Positions 45,648 through 55,352 of a stretch of DNA of 64,000 nt are shown piece by piece. The DNA comes from Terriglobia bacterium (GTDB lineage: Bacteria > Acidobacteriota > Terriglobia > Bryobacterales > Bryobacteraceae). Below the pieces are notes generated by a model that was given only the letters and a program-made list of their open reading frames with translations, was not told the origin of the DNA and made no database searches. The translations under genes were made by a program, and so were the position numbers. The number at the start of each line of letters is the position of its first letter. Within the stretch, counting starts at the first letter, position 1. The stretch is taken from positions 24,611 through 88,610 of the forward strand of contig RGPS01000003.1 in the NCBI GenBank assembly GCA_010084195.1, written 5' to 3'.

Positions 45648-48600
45648 ATGGCCATTACCGATCTCTTCATCCGCAGACCCGTAACCACAACCCTGTTCAT
45701 GACAGGTATCCTGGCTTTTGGCCTGCTGAGCTATTTCACCCTTCCCGTCAGCGACCTGCCGTCCGTGGAGTACCCAACCATCCAGGTCGCCGCTGCCCTG
45801 CCCGGCGCGAATCCCGACATCATGGCCTCGTCCGTCGCCACGCCCCTCGAAAAATCGTTCTCGAATATCGCGGGCATCGAAAGCATGTCGTCGTCCAGCT
45901 CGCTCGGGACAACCAACATCACGCTCCAGTTCGACATGAGCCGTGAGATTGATGCCGCAGCGCAGGACGTACAAGCTGCCATCTCCCGGGCCGCACGCAG
46001 TCTGCCGACCAACATGCCTGCACCCCCGTCCTACCAAAAAGTGAATCCCGCCGCCCGTCCCGTGTTGTTTCTCGGCATCTCCTCCGACACCATGACCGAA
46101 GCGGCCTTGAACGAATTCGCCGAAGGTCTGATTGGCCGCAGAATCTCCATGGTCAGCGGTGTGGCACAGGTCCAGATTTTCGGAGCCAAGAAGTACGCGG
46201 TGCGCGTGCAGGCAGACCCCGAAAAACTCGCCGCTCGCCAGGTGGGGCTCGAGGATATTCGGATCGCCCTCGGGCAGCAGAACCTGAGCCTTCCAGCTGG
46301 CTCCCTGTATGGCTACACCAAGTCCTACGCGGTTCAGTCAAACAGCCAGCTGAGCAGCGCCGATCAGTTCCGGCCCATCATAATCTCGTACAGGAACGGC
46401 AATCCGGTCCGGCTGGGCGATGTTGCCGAAGTCATTGACAGTGTCACCACCGACAAAGCCCGCTTCTGGGTGGATGGCAAACTCTCGATGATCGTGGCCG
46501 TACAGAAGCAACCCGGCACCAATACCGTCGAAGTAGTGGATGGCGTGAAAAAGCTCCTGCCGAGCCTGCAAAAGAATATGCCCGCCGGAATCAGGCTGCA
46601 GGTGGAGTTCGACGCCTCCACCAACATCCGGCAATCAATCGAGGACGTCAAATTTACCCTGCTGCTCACCATCGGCCTGGTCATCCTCGTCATCTTCGTT
46701 TTTCTGCGGAACGTCTCCGCCACCATCATCCCCAGTCTTGCGGTTCCGCTTTCCCTGCTCGGCACCTTCGCCGCCATGAAACTGCTCGGCTTTACCATCG
46801 ACACCCTTTCCATGATGGCCATGACTCTCTCGGTGGGCTTCGTTGTGGACGACGCCATCGTCATGCTGGAGAACATCGTTCGCCACCTCGAAATGGGGAA
46901 AAGTCGCATGGAAGCGGCGTATGAAGGTGCCCGCGAGGTCGGTTTCACCATCATTTCCATGACCATCTCGCTGGTGGCAGTCTTCATCCCGGTCCTGTTC
47001 CTCGACGGCATCATCGGCCGGCTGCTGCGCGAATTTTCGATCACCATCGCCATTGCCGTCCTGATTTCAGGCGTCATCTCACTCTCGCTGACGCCCATGC
47101 TCTGTAGTCGCTTCCTGCGCCACGAACAGAATCACGGCGCCCTCTTCCGCGTCACAGAGAGATTTTTCATCGGGATGAACAACCTCTACCGGAGGACCTT
47201 GCTCCTTACCTTGCGCTTCCGCCTGCTGACCCTGCTCGCCACCATCGCCCTGTCCGGGATCACGGTCTGGATGTTCATCGTCATGCCCAAGAGCTTTCTG
47301 CCAAGCGTCGATACAGGCACCGTCTTTGGCAGCACCGAAGCCGCTCAGGATACCTCCTTCGAGCAGATGGTGAAGCTCCAGGAACAGGCGATGAAGATCG
47401 TCAGCAAGAACCCCTGGGTCAGTAACTTCGGAACCGGGACCGGCGGCTTCTCAGGGCAAAACCAGGGCTTCCTGTTCATGCACTTCAAGGACGATCCGAA
47501 CCGCCCCCACGCAACCAGCATCATTGCCGACATGCAGAAGCAGTTAGCGGATATTCCCGGGTTCTCCGTCTTCCTCCAGCTACCGCCGCTCCTGACCCTG
47601 GGACAAAACGAGTCCCGCTACCAGTACTCCGTTGCCCTGCAGGACCCGGATACAGCAGTTCTCTACAAATGGGCCCCTCGCCTGGAAGCCAGACTCCGGC
47701 GCGCCCCTGGAATCTCCACCGTTTACACCGACCTCCAGTTAAGCAGCCCCCGGGTTGATGTCGATATTGATCGCGACCGAGCCCTGGCCCTCGGCATCAC
47801 GCCCGAACAGATCGCCAACACGCTCTACGACGCCTACGGCAATCGGCGCGTCTCCACCATCACCACAGCGGCCAATGACTATGACGTGATCCTGGAGGTC
47901 CTGCCCCAGTACCAGCGAGACCCCTCCAGCCTCTCGAAGCTGTATATCCGTTCTTCCAACAACCGCCTCATTCCCCTCTCCGCAGTGGCACGCGGAATTC
48001 AGGGTGTGGCTCCGCTAAGCGTCAACCATATCGGCCAGCTTCCGGCCGTAAACCTGCAATTCAACGGTCGCCCCGGCGTTTCCCTGAGTGAAGTAACCAG
48101 ACAGGTGGACGAGGCCGCCCGCGAAATCGGGCTGCCGGACACAACGTCCTTCACCTATCAGGGCACCACGCAGGCTTTCCAGAAGTCACTGGGGGGCCTG
48201 GCGATTCTGCTCCTGGTGGCGATTGTGGTTATCTACCTGGTTCTTGGGGTCCTGTATGAAAGCTTCATCCACCCCATCACCATCCTGTCCGGCCTGCCTG
48301 CCGCGGGTCTCGGTGCGCTTATCACGCTGCTGATCTTCCATGACGACCTGAACCTCTACTCCTTCGTCGGCATTATTCTTCTGATCGGCATCGTGAAGAA
48401 GAACGCCATCATGATGGTCGATTTCGCCATCATGGCCCGACGCGAAGGAGTTCCGGCCGAAGAGGCGATCTTCGAAGGTTGCATCCAGCGCTTCCGCCCC
48501 ATCATGATGACCACCATGTGCGCACTTCTCGGCACCCTGCCGATTGCGCTCGGGTACGGTGCAGGTGCCGAATCGCGACGCCCGCTGGGCCTGGCCGTCG

Positions 48601-48737
48601 TGGGCGGCCTTCTCGTGTCACAGTTGCTGACGCTCTACATTACGCCGGTTGTCTATCTCTACCTGGAGAAACTCACCCCTGGCCCAAAAACAAATAAAGT
48701 AACTGTTGCCGAACGCCTCGCCACGGGCCGGATATAA
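45648..48737 (+). CDS. RND multidrug-type efflux pump (HAE1, AcrB/MdtB-like)
   Basis: A 1029-residue inner membrane proton antiporter. The start is MAITDLFIRRPVTTTLF, typical of HAE1 pumps. The proton relay lies in TM4, GFVVDDAIVMLENIVRHL, with the two adjacent aspartates. Two large periplasmic loops and 12 predicted membrane segments are consistent with length. ATG 45648 is chosen; the frame extends upstream over the adaptor gene but has no homology there. The pump expels drugs, dyes or detergents through a TolC-like channel; the pair at 14.7-18.5 kb are candidates, but that link is inference. Confidence 0.94.
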   Translation: MAITDLFIRRPVTTTLFMTGILAFGLLSYFTLPVSDLPSVEYPTIQVAAALPGANPDIMASSVATPLEKSFSNIAGIESMSSSSSLGTTNITLQFDMSREIDAAAQDVQAAISRAARSLPTNMPAPPSYQKVNPAARPVLFLGISSDTMTEAALNEFAEGLIGRRISMVSGVAQVQIFGAKKYAVRVQADPEKLAARQVGLEDIRIALGQQNLSLPAGSLYGYTKSYAVQSNSQLSSADQFRPIIISYRNGNPVRLGDVAEVIDSVTTDKARFWVDGKLSMIVAVQKQPGTNTVEVVDGVKKLLPSLQKNMPAGIRLQVEFDASTNIRQSIEDVKFTLLLTIGLVILVIFVFLRNVSATIIPSLAVPLSLLGTFAAMKLLGFTIDTLSMMAMTLSVGFVVDDAIVMLENIVRHLEMGKSRMEAAYEGAREVGFTIISMTISLVAVFIPVLFLDGIIGRLLREFSITIAIAVLISGVISLSLTPMLCSRFLRHEQNHGALFRVTERFFIGMNNLYRRTLLLTLRFRLLTLLATIALSGITVWMFIVMPKSFLPSVDTGTVFGSTEAAQDTSFEQMVKLQEQAMKIVSKNPWVSNFGTGTGGFSGQNQGFLFMHFKDDPNRPHATSIIADMQKQLADIPGFSVFLQLPPLLTLGQNESRYQYSVALQDPDTAVLYKWAPRLEARLRRAPGISTVYTDLQLSSPRVDVDIDRDRALALGITPEQIANTLYDAYGNRRVSTITTAANDYDVILEVLPQYQRDPSSLSKLYIRSSNNRLIPLSAVARGIQGVAPLSVNHIGQLPAVNLQFNGRPGVSLSEVTRQVDEAAREIGLPDTTSFTYQGTTQAFQKSLGGLAILLLVAIVVIYLVLGVLYESFIHPITILSGLPAAGLGALITLLIFHDDLNLYSFVGIILLIGIVKKNAIMMVDFAIMARREGVPAEEAIFEGCIQRFRPIMMTTMCALLGTLPIALGYGAGAESRRPLGLAVVGGLLVSQLLTLYITPVVYLYLEKLTPGPKTNKVTVAERLATGRI

Positions 48738-48746
48738 TTTAGGCCT

Positions 48747-49367
48747 ATGCGCAAATTTCTTATCGCTACACTGACGCTGGCAACCTGCCTGAGCCTCGTC
48801 GCCCAGGCACCCAAAGGGTGGAAGATGCGGGTTGACCGCAGCACCGAAGCCTCCGACCCCGATGGTCCTGGCGAGATTAAGTTCGTCACCATGGGTGGCG
48901 GTTACCATGCCACCAATCCGGCTGCCGCCGTCTATTGGAACCCTGCAAACACGGCGTCCGGCAACTACACCCTGAAGGGCAGCTTCGTCCTGCAGAAGCC
49001 CAGCGGCCACGCCAATTTCTATGGTCTGGTCTTCGGTGGCAGCGGCCTCGAAGGCGCGGAACAGAAGTATCTCTACTTCCTCGTCGCCCAGAACGGAAGC
49101 TGGCTGATCAAGAGCCGTGATGGTGCCGCCACAACCAACGTGGTTGGCAAGACCCCAAATGATGCCGTCCAGAAACCCGGTGCAGATGGCAAGTCCACCA
49201 ACGCCCTCGAAGTTCGCGTTGGAGCCGACAAGACCGACTTCGTCATCAACGGCACCGTCGTCAACAGTTCCCCGAAGTCAGCCGCTCTGAAGACCGACGG
49301 CATCTGGGGTGCACGTGTGAATCATCAGCTGGAAGTCCACATTGACGGCCTTGGAGTAACAAAGTAA
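48747..49367 (+). CDS. Secreted protein, DUF1080-like/concanavalin-like fold
   Basis: A 206-residue protein with a signal peptide (1-18, ending LVAQ). The beta-rich core includes GYHATNPAAAVYWNPANTASGNYTLKGSF and FYGLVFGGSGLEGAEQKYLYFL, resembling 3-keto-disaccharide hydrolase-like (DUF1080) sandwiches. It follows the pump by 9 bases and may share its transcript. No catalytic residues can be named. A role in carbohydrate binding is possible. Confidence 0.62.
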   Translation: MRKFLIATLTLATCLSLVAQAPKGWKMRVDRSTEASDPDGPGEIKFVTMGGGYHATNPAAAVYWNPANTASGNYTLKGSFVLQKPSGHANFYGLVFGGSGLEGAEQKYLYFLVAQNGSWLIKSRDGAATTNVVGKTPNDAVQKPGADGKSTNALEVRVGADKTDFVINGTVVNSSPKSAALKTDGIWGARVNHQLEVHIDGLGVTK

Positions 49368-49398
49368 GCACCGAAATAAGGGGCGCAAACAGGTAAGG

Positions 49399-50223
49399 AT
49401 GGCGAATGCATTCTGGCAGACCGTGGTGCGTATCGACGCCGCCCGGCTCACGCCCGAAATCGCGGTTCGAAACACCCTCGGCCTGATTGCGCCCCTCGTT
49501 ATTGGTGGCCTCACCGGGCACCCCGCCGGCGGTGCCGTCGTCGCCATTGGTGCCCTGAACGTCTGTTTTTCTGATAGCCGCGAAGCCTACGCGGTGCGCG
49601 GCCGCCGCATGCTGCTGGCCAGCGTTCTTGTGGGTCTGGCAGTGGTTATGGGGGCCCTCTCCGCCCGGACCTCAACAACCGCTACCCTTGCCGAAACCCT
49701 CTGGGCGTTCTGCGCCGGGATGCTGATCGTTCTGGGCCAGCGTGCCGGTGACCTCGGCACCGTAACCCTGGTCACCATGATCGTCTTCGGGGCTAACCAG
49801 CTCAGCCCGCACGATGCCCTCACCTCAGGGGCCCTTGCCTTCGTGGGCGGCCTCATCCAGACCGCACTCTCCGTCAGCATTTGGCCCGTTCGCCCCTACG
49901 GCCCCGAGCGAGACGTAATTGCCGACCTTTACCGCTCCCTCAGCACCCTCGCGGTCTCTCCCGCCGGCTCCACCAGCGCCCCACCCGCTACCACCGAGGT
50001 TGTCCGCGCCAACGAGACTCTCTTGTCGCTGGAGGCCGACCGCTCCCTCGAAGCCGAGCAGTTGATATTCATGCTGAACCAGGGAGAACGGTTGCGACTT
50101 TCCCTTCTCACCTTACGCCGCCTGGCCCACCGCCTGGCGAGAAACGAACAGAGCAACCCCGCTGCCGATCAGCTTCGCGTCATCCTCGACGAAGCCGGCG
50201 CGGGAGGGTTGCCCATCGCCTGA
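49399..50223 (+). CDS. FUSC-family membrane protein, probably missing its C-terminal half
   Basis: A 274-residue protein with six or so hydrophobic stretches (about 27-45, 46-57, 70-90, 99-112, 117-133, 141-158), the N-terminal half of YccS/YhfK-like or aromatic acid exporter proteins. A cytoplasmic helical region follows (EAEQLIFMLNQGERLRLSLLTLRRL) and the protein stops. Full-length relatives have 650-700 residues with a second membrane half. Downstream there are about 150 bp of unrecognised sequence and an IS630 remnant, so loss of the 3' half by insertion and deletion is likely. A short natural form cannot be excluded. Confidence 0.6.
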   Translation: MANAFWQTVVRIDAARLTPEIAVRNTLGLIAPLVIGGLTGHPAGGAVVAIGALNVCFSDSREAYAVRGRRMLLASVLVGLAVVMGALSARTSTTATLAETLWAFCAGMLIVLGQRAGDLGTVTLVTMIVFGANQLSPHDALTSGALAFVGGLIQTALSVSIWPVRPYGPERDVIADLYRSLSTLAVSPAGSTSAPPATTEVVRANETLLSLEADRSLEAEQLIFMLNQGERLRLSLLTLRRLAHRLARNEQSNPAADQLRVILDEAGAGGLPIA

Positions 50224-50370
50224 ATCAATCAAATATTCTTCCCTACGAACAGGACCAGTGTCCCCACGCACTTACCTCCCCGGCGTTATCGCCGAAGTAT
50301 GCGCGGACACTCAAAGCGGCGCTTTTCCTGACGTCAAAACCGGGGGAAATGCTGCCATTTTATCCCGGCC
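50224..50370. other. Unrecognised stretch between the FUSC gene and the IS remnant
   Basis: It contains a 7-bp inverted repeat, AGTGTCC (50257-50263) and GGACACT (50305-50311), which could be an element end but is short. No ORF of note and no promoter. Confidence 0.25.
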
Positions 50371-51117
50371 CTAACAGCCTTCGAACCTCGCCAGCCAGGC
50401 GTCGTTCTTCTTGTGCGTTGAGTAATCGTCCAGGATCACCTGGATCTCTTTGTCTGCTGGCTGCTCAGCAATCACCCCGGCGAGGAAGCTCTGGAAATCA
50501 GCCTGCCTCTTGTAGCCGGTGATCTTTGTCTTGACTTGGCCAGTGCCGACTTCTAAAGCGGCGAACAGATTCAGCGTGCCGTGCCGCTTGTAAGTGCCCT
50601 TTAGAGCACGGACGACGGAACCGCTGTCGGTCTCGACGTAACCGGAAGGCCGCTCAATGGCTTGCATGCTGGGTTTGTCATCCACGCTCAGCACCAGCGC
50701 GTGCAGCGGCGGACTCAGATATCGCCCGACCACTTCCGCAGCTTTGGGCCCAAACTCCTTGTCCGTGCTCACGCACCAACTGCGATGCCGTTGCAGATGA
50801 ATACCTTCGCGACGCAGCACACGCCAGACCGCATACACGCTCGAAGACAGGCTCTCCGCCACCGACGGACCATCCCAGTGCGACATTCCCGCCGGAACCG
50901 GTTGTTCCAGCAAGGCGAGCACACGGTTTCGAAAAACGACATCATAGGCAAATGGCTTGCCGGGCCTTGGCAGATCCCGCAGCCCCCACAGGGCGAACCG
51001 CCTCCGCCACTTGTTAAGGGTGGGAATGGAAACTCCTGTCTCCCGAGCCACTTGCTGGATCGCCTTGCCCGCCAACGAGGCCAGTATGACCCGGGCTCGC
51101 TCCACAGCGCGCGCCAA
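50371..51117 (-). mobile_element. IS630-family transposase remnant
   Basis: A 248-residue ORF of the IS630 type: helix-turn-helix (QQVARETGVSIPTLNKWRRRF), an N-terminal DNA-binding arm, the first catalytic aspartate in SVDDKPSMQA and a second in VILDDYSTH. The expected remaining 70-100 residues with the catalytic glutamate (SWLNxVE region) are absent: the protein ends WLARFEGC. The N terminus is also short, with a TAG in frame just upstream of the TTG at 51117. No terminal inverted repeats could be paired. It is a dead fragment next to a probably truncated FUSC gene. Confidence 0.8.
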
Positions 51118-51243
51118 CTCAGTCCCACCTGTTGGCTATATCAACCCAGCTCGCCCTGTCTTCAGCAGCGCATTCCAATTCAGGTGCGTGTCTGGGTGTA
51201 TCCCAAACATTTTGATACACAAATGTATTACTGCGATTAAGTA

Positions 51244-53529
51244 CTAGTTACCGAGGGCTTTCATCACTACAGCTCGCAGTTCATCCGGCTTGATCAGGCC
51301 TTCGATCCGCTGCACCTGGTTGCCCGCTTTATCCAGTACCGCCGTAATCGGCAGGGAATTCGGGGATCCAGTCCCCAGTCCAACCGTGTACTTCATCGGG
51401 TTCTGCTTCAGAAAGCGTTTCACCAGCTCCGCGCCGTCCTCGTCCATCGAGATACCCACCATCTCGACACCCTTAGGACCCAGCTCGGAAGCCAGCTTGT
51501 TGAACTCCGGAATCTCAGCCCGGCAAGGCACGCACCACGTAGCCCAGTAGTTCAGCACCACCACCTTCCCCTTCCAGGAGGCTGGGGAGAGCGGAGCTCC
51601 GTCCAGAGTCTTGAACGGAGTGAACTCGACGCTTGAAGCGGAAGGAGACGACGCCGAAGGAGACGACGCCGCAACCGGGCTGGCGGCATCCAGAGCCCTA
51701 CCAGTATTCAGAAACGCCATGTATTTCTCAGAGCTGTCCGTGCGATCCGGGAAGGTCGCGAGCACCGTACGATTCGGGTCATACAAAACATAGAAAGGAA
51801 TAGCGACCGTGTTGAACTCTTTGGCCTCCATCTCCTGGAAGCTCTGCGACAGCGGATCCGACCGATCCGTATACAGTTCCACCAGCACCAGGTTCTTCGC
51901 GACCGCCAACACCTCCGGCCTCGTAAACATGTTCGCCTTCATCCACTTACAGTTCGTGCAGGCGTCGCCGGTGAAGTCCACCAGAACTTTCTTGTTTTCC
52001 GCCTTAGCCTTAGCGAAGGCCCCTTCCAGGTCATTCTCCAGCCACACCAGCTGTTCCTGGCCACCACTCCCGCCAAACACCGAGCCCGCAACAGGAGGCG
52101 GAATATACGCCTCAATATCGCCCAATCGAGCACCGAACATCCCCGGTACAAAGCTCAGTCCCATCGCGATAGCTGCCATGCCGAAGACCAGGCGTCCAGC
52201 TCCTATTTCTTCATCGGCAGAAAATCCCGGTAACTTTAGGAATCCCAGTAAGTACGCGCCCATCATCACCGCCAACACAACCCAGCCCGCCAGGAATCGT
52301 TCGCGCGTCAGATATCCGGTGTGCAGAACGTCGTCCACGTTGTGGAGGTACTTGAGCATCGCCGCAAACACCAGGAAGCCCATCACCACCTTCACCCGAG
52401 ACATCCATTCACCCGACCGGGGCAACTTCTTCAGCCACTTCGGGAACAATGCCAACAAAAAAAACGGAGTCGATAGCCCGCCCGAGAAGGCCAGCATTCC
52501 CAAAGTCGGTCGCAGCTTGTCACCCGTCACCGAAGCCGCCAGCAGGGTTCCCATAAACGGCCCCACACAAGCAAACGATGCCAGTGCAAACGTCAGTCCC
52601 ATCAACATCGTGCCAATAAATCCGCCTTGCCCGGACGCCGCGTTCAGCTTCGTCAGCAGGCCGGACGGCAAGGTAATTTCGTACGCCCCCAGCAAACTCA
52701 GTCCAAACACCAGAAACACCAGCGAAATAAAGGCATTCACCCAAACGTTCGCCCCGATGTGGTTCACACCCGCCGGTCCCAGCACTGCCGTCGCCACCAG
52801 CCCCAGGCCGGTGAACAACACCACGATCCCCAGGCAGAACGTCACCGCCTGCCCCAAACCACCCTTCTGGCCCACAAAATACGACATCGTGATCGGGATC
52901 ATCGGGAATACGCAGGGGGTAAACACAGCCGCCAACCCAAACCCAAATGCCAAACCCAGGAAGGGAATCAGATCGGACTCAGCCGGGGCGCTTGTTGTTG
53001 CCGGGACTCCGGTCCGGGGCTTCACCTCCGTCACACCCGAGGGCACGGCAGGCTGCGCCGGAGCACTCGCTGCGACCGTCAAATTCACGGCTAACTGCCG
53101 GGTACGAGGAGGAATACACGAAGTGCCACTGCAGGTCTGGTAACGAGGCTCCAGCGTAACCGTCAGAGCCCCCGCCGCCAGATCTTTCTTCAGTTCCAGC
53201 TTCGCGTAAAAAATCTGATGACCCTCAAATGTCTCGGTATCTGCATTGAAATTCGGATCGAACTTCCGCACCGGCTTCGGCTCATAGATGGTGAGCTTCT
53301 CAACCGCGCCCTCCAGGGCCTTAATGGTCGTCGGAATCGGCCCCGGGGGAGTCGACAGTGAGTACAAGTGCCACTCAGCATCGATTTCTGCGTCCAGCCG
53401 CACAATCACCGTACCGCCGCCCGCAACCGTCGCCTGTTCTACAGTTGCCGTCCACTGGACGTGATTAAACTTTTCAGTCTGGGCCGAACATGTCGCCGCC
53501 AGCGCAGCGAACAAAAGCAGATGACGCAT
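51244..53529 (-). CDS. dsbD: DsbD-type thiol:disulfide interchange protein fused to a C-terminal TlpA-like thioredoxin
   Basis: A 761-residue inner membrane protein that passes electrons from the cytoplasm to the periplasm. Order: signal peptide; N-terminal DsbD-alpha-like domain (about 20-150) with a CSGTSC pair; eight membrane segments (about 190-460) with PCVFPMIP and CVGPFMG cysteines; a thioredoxin domain with CTNC (about 520); a Ser/Ala/Pro linker with repeated SPSAS; then an additional TlpA/ResA-like thioredoxin with WATWCVPC (about 660). The last module is extra compared with E. coli DsbD. It precedes the plsX operon on the same strand by 9 bases. Confidence 0.88.
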   Translation of the reverse strand: MRHLLLFAALAATCSAQTEKFNHVQWTATVEQATVAGGGTVIVRLDAEIDAEWHLYSLSTPPGPIPTTIKALEGAVEKLTIYEPKPVRKFDPNFNADTETFEGHQIFYAKLELKKDLAAGALTVTLEPRYQTCSGTSCIPPRTRQLAVNLTVAASAPAQPAVPSGVTEVKPRTGVPATTSAPAESDLIPFLGLAFGFGLAAVFTPCVFPMIPITMSYFVGQKGGLGQAVTFCLGIVVLFTGLGLVATAVLGPAGVNHIGANVWVNAFISLVFLVFGLSLLGAYEITLPSGLLTKLNAASGQGGFIGTMLMGLTFALASFACVGPFMGTLLAASVTGDKLRPTLGMLAFSGGLSTPFFLLALFPKWLKKLPRSGEWMSRVKVVMGFLVFAAMLKYLHNVDDVLHTGYLTRERFLAGWVVLAVMMGAYLLGFLKLPGFSADEEIGAGRLVFGMAAIAMGLSFVPGMFGARLGDIEAYIPPPVAGSVFGGSGGQEQLVWLENDLEGAFAKAKAENKKVLVDFTGDACTNCKWMKANMFTRPEVLAVAKNLVLVELYTDRSDPLSQSFQEMEAKEFNTVAIPFYVLYDPNRTVLATFPDRTDSSEKYMAFLNTGRALDAASPVAASSPSASSPSASSVEFTPFKTLDGAPLSPASWKGKVVVLNYWATWCVPCRAEIPEFNKLASELGPKGVEMVGISMDEDGAELVKRFLKQNPMKYTVGLGTGSPNSLPITAVLDKAGNQVQRIEGLIKPDELRAVVMKALGN

Positions 53530-53538
53530 CGGGAGTAC

Positions 53539-54561
53539 CTAACCTATCCTGGCAAGTCCGGGTTTAGACAGCGCGAGTTCTTCTTTGATGCGGTGATTGA
53601 TATGGCTGGATGCAAATTCCGCTGCAGATCGAATGGCGTTCTTGATCGCATTGGAATCCGACCGTCCGTGACAAATGATGCAGACGCCCTTCAAGCCAAG
53701 CAGCGGGGCACCGCCAATCTCGGAGTAATCCAGACGCTTCTTGAAATCTTTGTAAGCCGACCGCGAAAGCACGTAGCCGATCTTGCTCGAAAGTGTGGCC
53801 GCCAGCGATTCCTTCAACAGACTGCGGATCATTTCCACCAGACCCTCGCTCACCTTGAGCGCCACGTTACCTACAAAACCGTCACAAACCACCACATCCA
53901 CTTCGCCCGAGAAAAGGTCGCGACCTTCCACGTTGCCAATGAAGTTGAAGTCCAGTTCCTTCAGCAGCGGCGTGGTCTCCCTGGTGAGAGCGTTGCCCTT
54001 ATGTTCCTCTTCGCCAATGGAAAGAAGGCCGACGCGAGGGTTGTTCACCTTCAGCACCAGCCTGCTGTATATCTCGCCCATCATGGCAAACTGCGCCAGC
54101 ATCTTGGGCTCACAATCCACGTTGGCACCAACATCCAGCACCACTACGGGCGAGCCTTTCATAGTTGGAAAGACTCCGGAAAGTGCCGGACGATCCACCC
54201 CATGAACCTTGCCCAGCACCATCTTGGCGATGGCCATGCACGCCCCCGTGTTACCGGCGGAGACATAACCGTCCGCTTTGCCGTCGGCCACAAGTCGAGC
54301 ACACAGGTGCATCGAACTGTCCTTCTTGGTGCGGGCCGCCTTTGCTGCGTGGTCGTGCATCGTGATCCGCTCACTCGCGTGGTGAATCTCAATGGGGAGT
54401 TTGCGCGCAGCTGAGTGACCATCCAGGTGGTCCTGGATGGTGTCACGGTCGCCTACAAGAATGACTCGATGGCCATACTGCTTTGCTGCGTGGATTGCGC
54501 CCTCAACCTCAGGGACCGGGGCCTTGTCGCCCCCCATCGCGTCTACGGCAATGGTTACCAT
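53539..54561 (-). CDS. plsX: Phosphate acyltransferase PlsX
   Basis: Makes acyl-phosphate from acyl-ACP for phospholipid synthesis. The start is [15 protein letters not shown], the classical PlsX opening; ATG 54561 was chosen over an in-frame TTG at 54585 that adds eight residues. Other signatures are [20 protein letters not shown], and [17 protein letters not shown]. At 340 residues it is the usual length. It is the third gene of the conserved yceD-rpmF-plsX set, which links ribosome and membrane lipid synthesis in many bacteria. Confidence 0.95.
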   Translation of the reverse strand: MVTIAVDAMGGDKAPVPEVEGAIHAAKQYGHRVILVGDRDTIQDHLDGHSAARKLPIEIHHASERITMHDHAAKAARTKKDSSMHLCARLVADGKADGYVSAGNTGACMAIAKMVLGKVHGVDRPALSGVFPTMKGSPVVVLDVGANVDCEPKMLAQFAMMGEIYSRLVLKVNNPRVGLLSIGEEEHKGNALTRETTPLLKELDFNFIGNVEGRDLFSGEVDVVVCDGFVGNVALKVSEGLVEMIRSLLKESLAATLSSKIGYVLSRSAYKDFKKRLDYSEIGGAPLLGLKGVCIICHGRSDSNAIKNAIRSAAEFASSHINHRIKEELALSKPGLARIG

Positions 54562-54585
54562 GCGCTCAGTTGGGTTGCTCGGCAA

Positions 54586-54768
54586 CTATTCTGCTGCGGT
54601 TTCAATCACTTCACGGCCTTTGTACTGGCCGCAGCTGGGGCAAACCCGGTGGGGGATCTTGGGCTCATGGCAATTGGGGCATTCTGCGTGCGACGGCTTG
54701 CTCAGCGCATCATGGGCGCGACGAGTTTGGGTACGCGCGTTCGAGTGTCTTCTTTTCGGATTCGGCAT
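54586..54768 (-). CDS. rpmF: 50S ribosomal protein L32
   Basis: A 60-residue protein starting MPNPKRRHSNARTQTRR, with a zinc-ribbon of four cysteines at 30, 33, 43 and 46 (CPNC and CPSC), the C+ form. Located between yceD and plsX, the classical gene order. Confidence 0.97.
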   Translation of the reverse strand: MPNPKRRHSNARTQTRRAHDALSKPSHAECPNCHEPKIPHRVCPSCGQYKGREVIETAAE

Positions 54769-54781
54769 TTCTGTCTTTTAC

Positions 54782-55321
54782 CTAGTTTACACGTTCTATA
54801 TGGACAGCCTGCAAAGCCGCCCATCTGTCGTCACCCGGATGCGCCTCGCAATGACACGAAACTTCATTGCGATTGGCGCCACAAATCGGGCAAATTCCTT
54901 TACAATCGACCCGGCACAACCTCTGCATCGGGATCTGCAACAGCACCTGCTCCCGGAGAATATCCTCCAGTTCCAGGCCCGGCAATTCATAAAAACCAAT
55001 CTCCGCCTCGCCATCGTCCAGCGCGACTTCGTCCGCTGCATTCGCCAGTTCCGTGGCCGGCTTATAAAACAGGTCGAAAGGCGCATCCACCGTATAGGTG
55101 GTGGGCGTCAGGCACCGGTCACACTCAGTCGAGAGCACCGACTTGACCCGGCCCCGGATCCGCAGCTCCCCTCCCGTGTTCGGGAAGAGCTCCGCTTCAC
55201 CTTCTGTCGACAGGGGGGCCAGCTGGCTGACACCGGAATCGGTAAAGTCGAATTCCGAGGGCTGCCAGGTTTCCGCAAAAGCAATCTTGCGGACCTCCAT
55301 CTCCTTGATACTAAGTAACAT
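54782..55321 (-). CDS. yceD: YceD family protein (DUF177)
   Basis: A 179-residue protein of the YceD/DUF177 family, linked to 23S rRNA accumulation and, in plants, to plastid 23S rRNA processing. Two cysteine clusters are seen: CDRC (about 68-71) and the C-terminal CRVDCKGICPICG, then CHCE, a typical pattern. It lies 13 bases upstream of rpmF and heads the operon. The start could also be the ATG at codon 8 (MEVRKIAF). Confidence 0.9.
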   Translation of the reverse strand: MLLSIKEMEVRKIAFAETWQPSEFDFTDSGVSQLAPLSTEGEAELFPNTGGELRIRGRVKSVLSTECDRCLTPTTYTVDAPFDLFYKPATELANAADEVALDDGEAEIGFYELPGLELEDILREQVLLQIPMQRLCRVDCKGICPICGANRNEVSCHCEAHPGDDRWAALQAVHIERVN

Positions 55322-55352
55322 GGGTGTTTAGGGCGAAACACCTATTCTAGCA

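Noticed and set aside
51809..53143. A 444-codon open frame antisense to the DsbD-TlpA gene
   Set aside because: The composition mirrors the membrane segments of the sense gene; no family resemblance.
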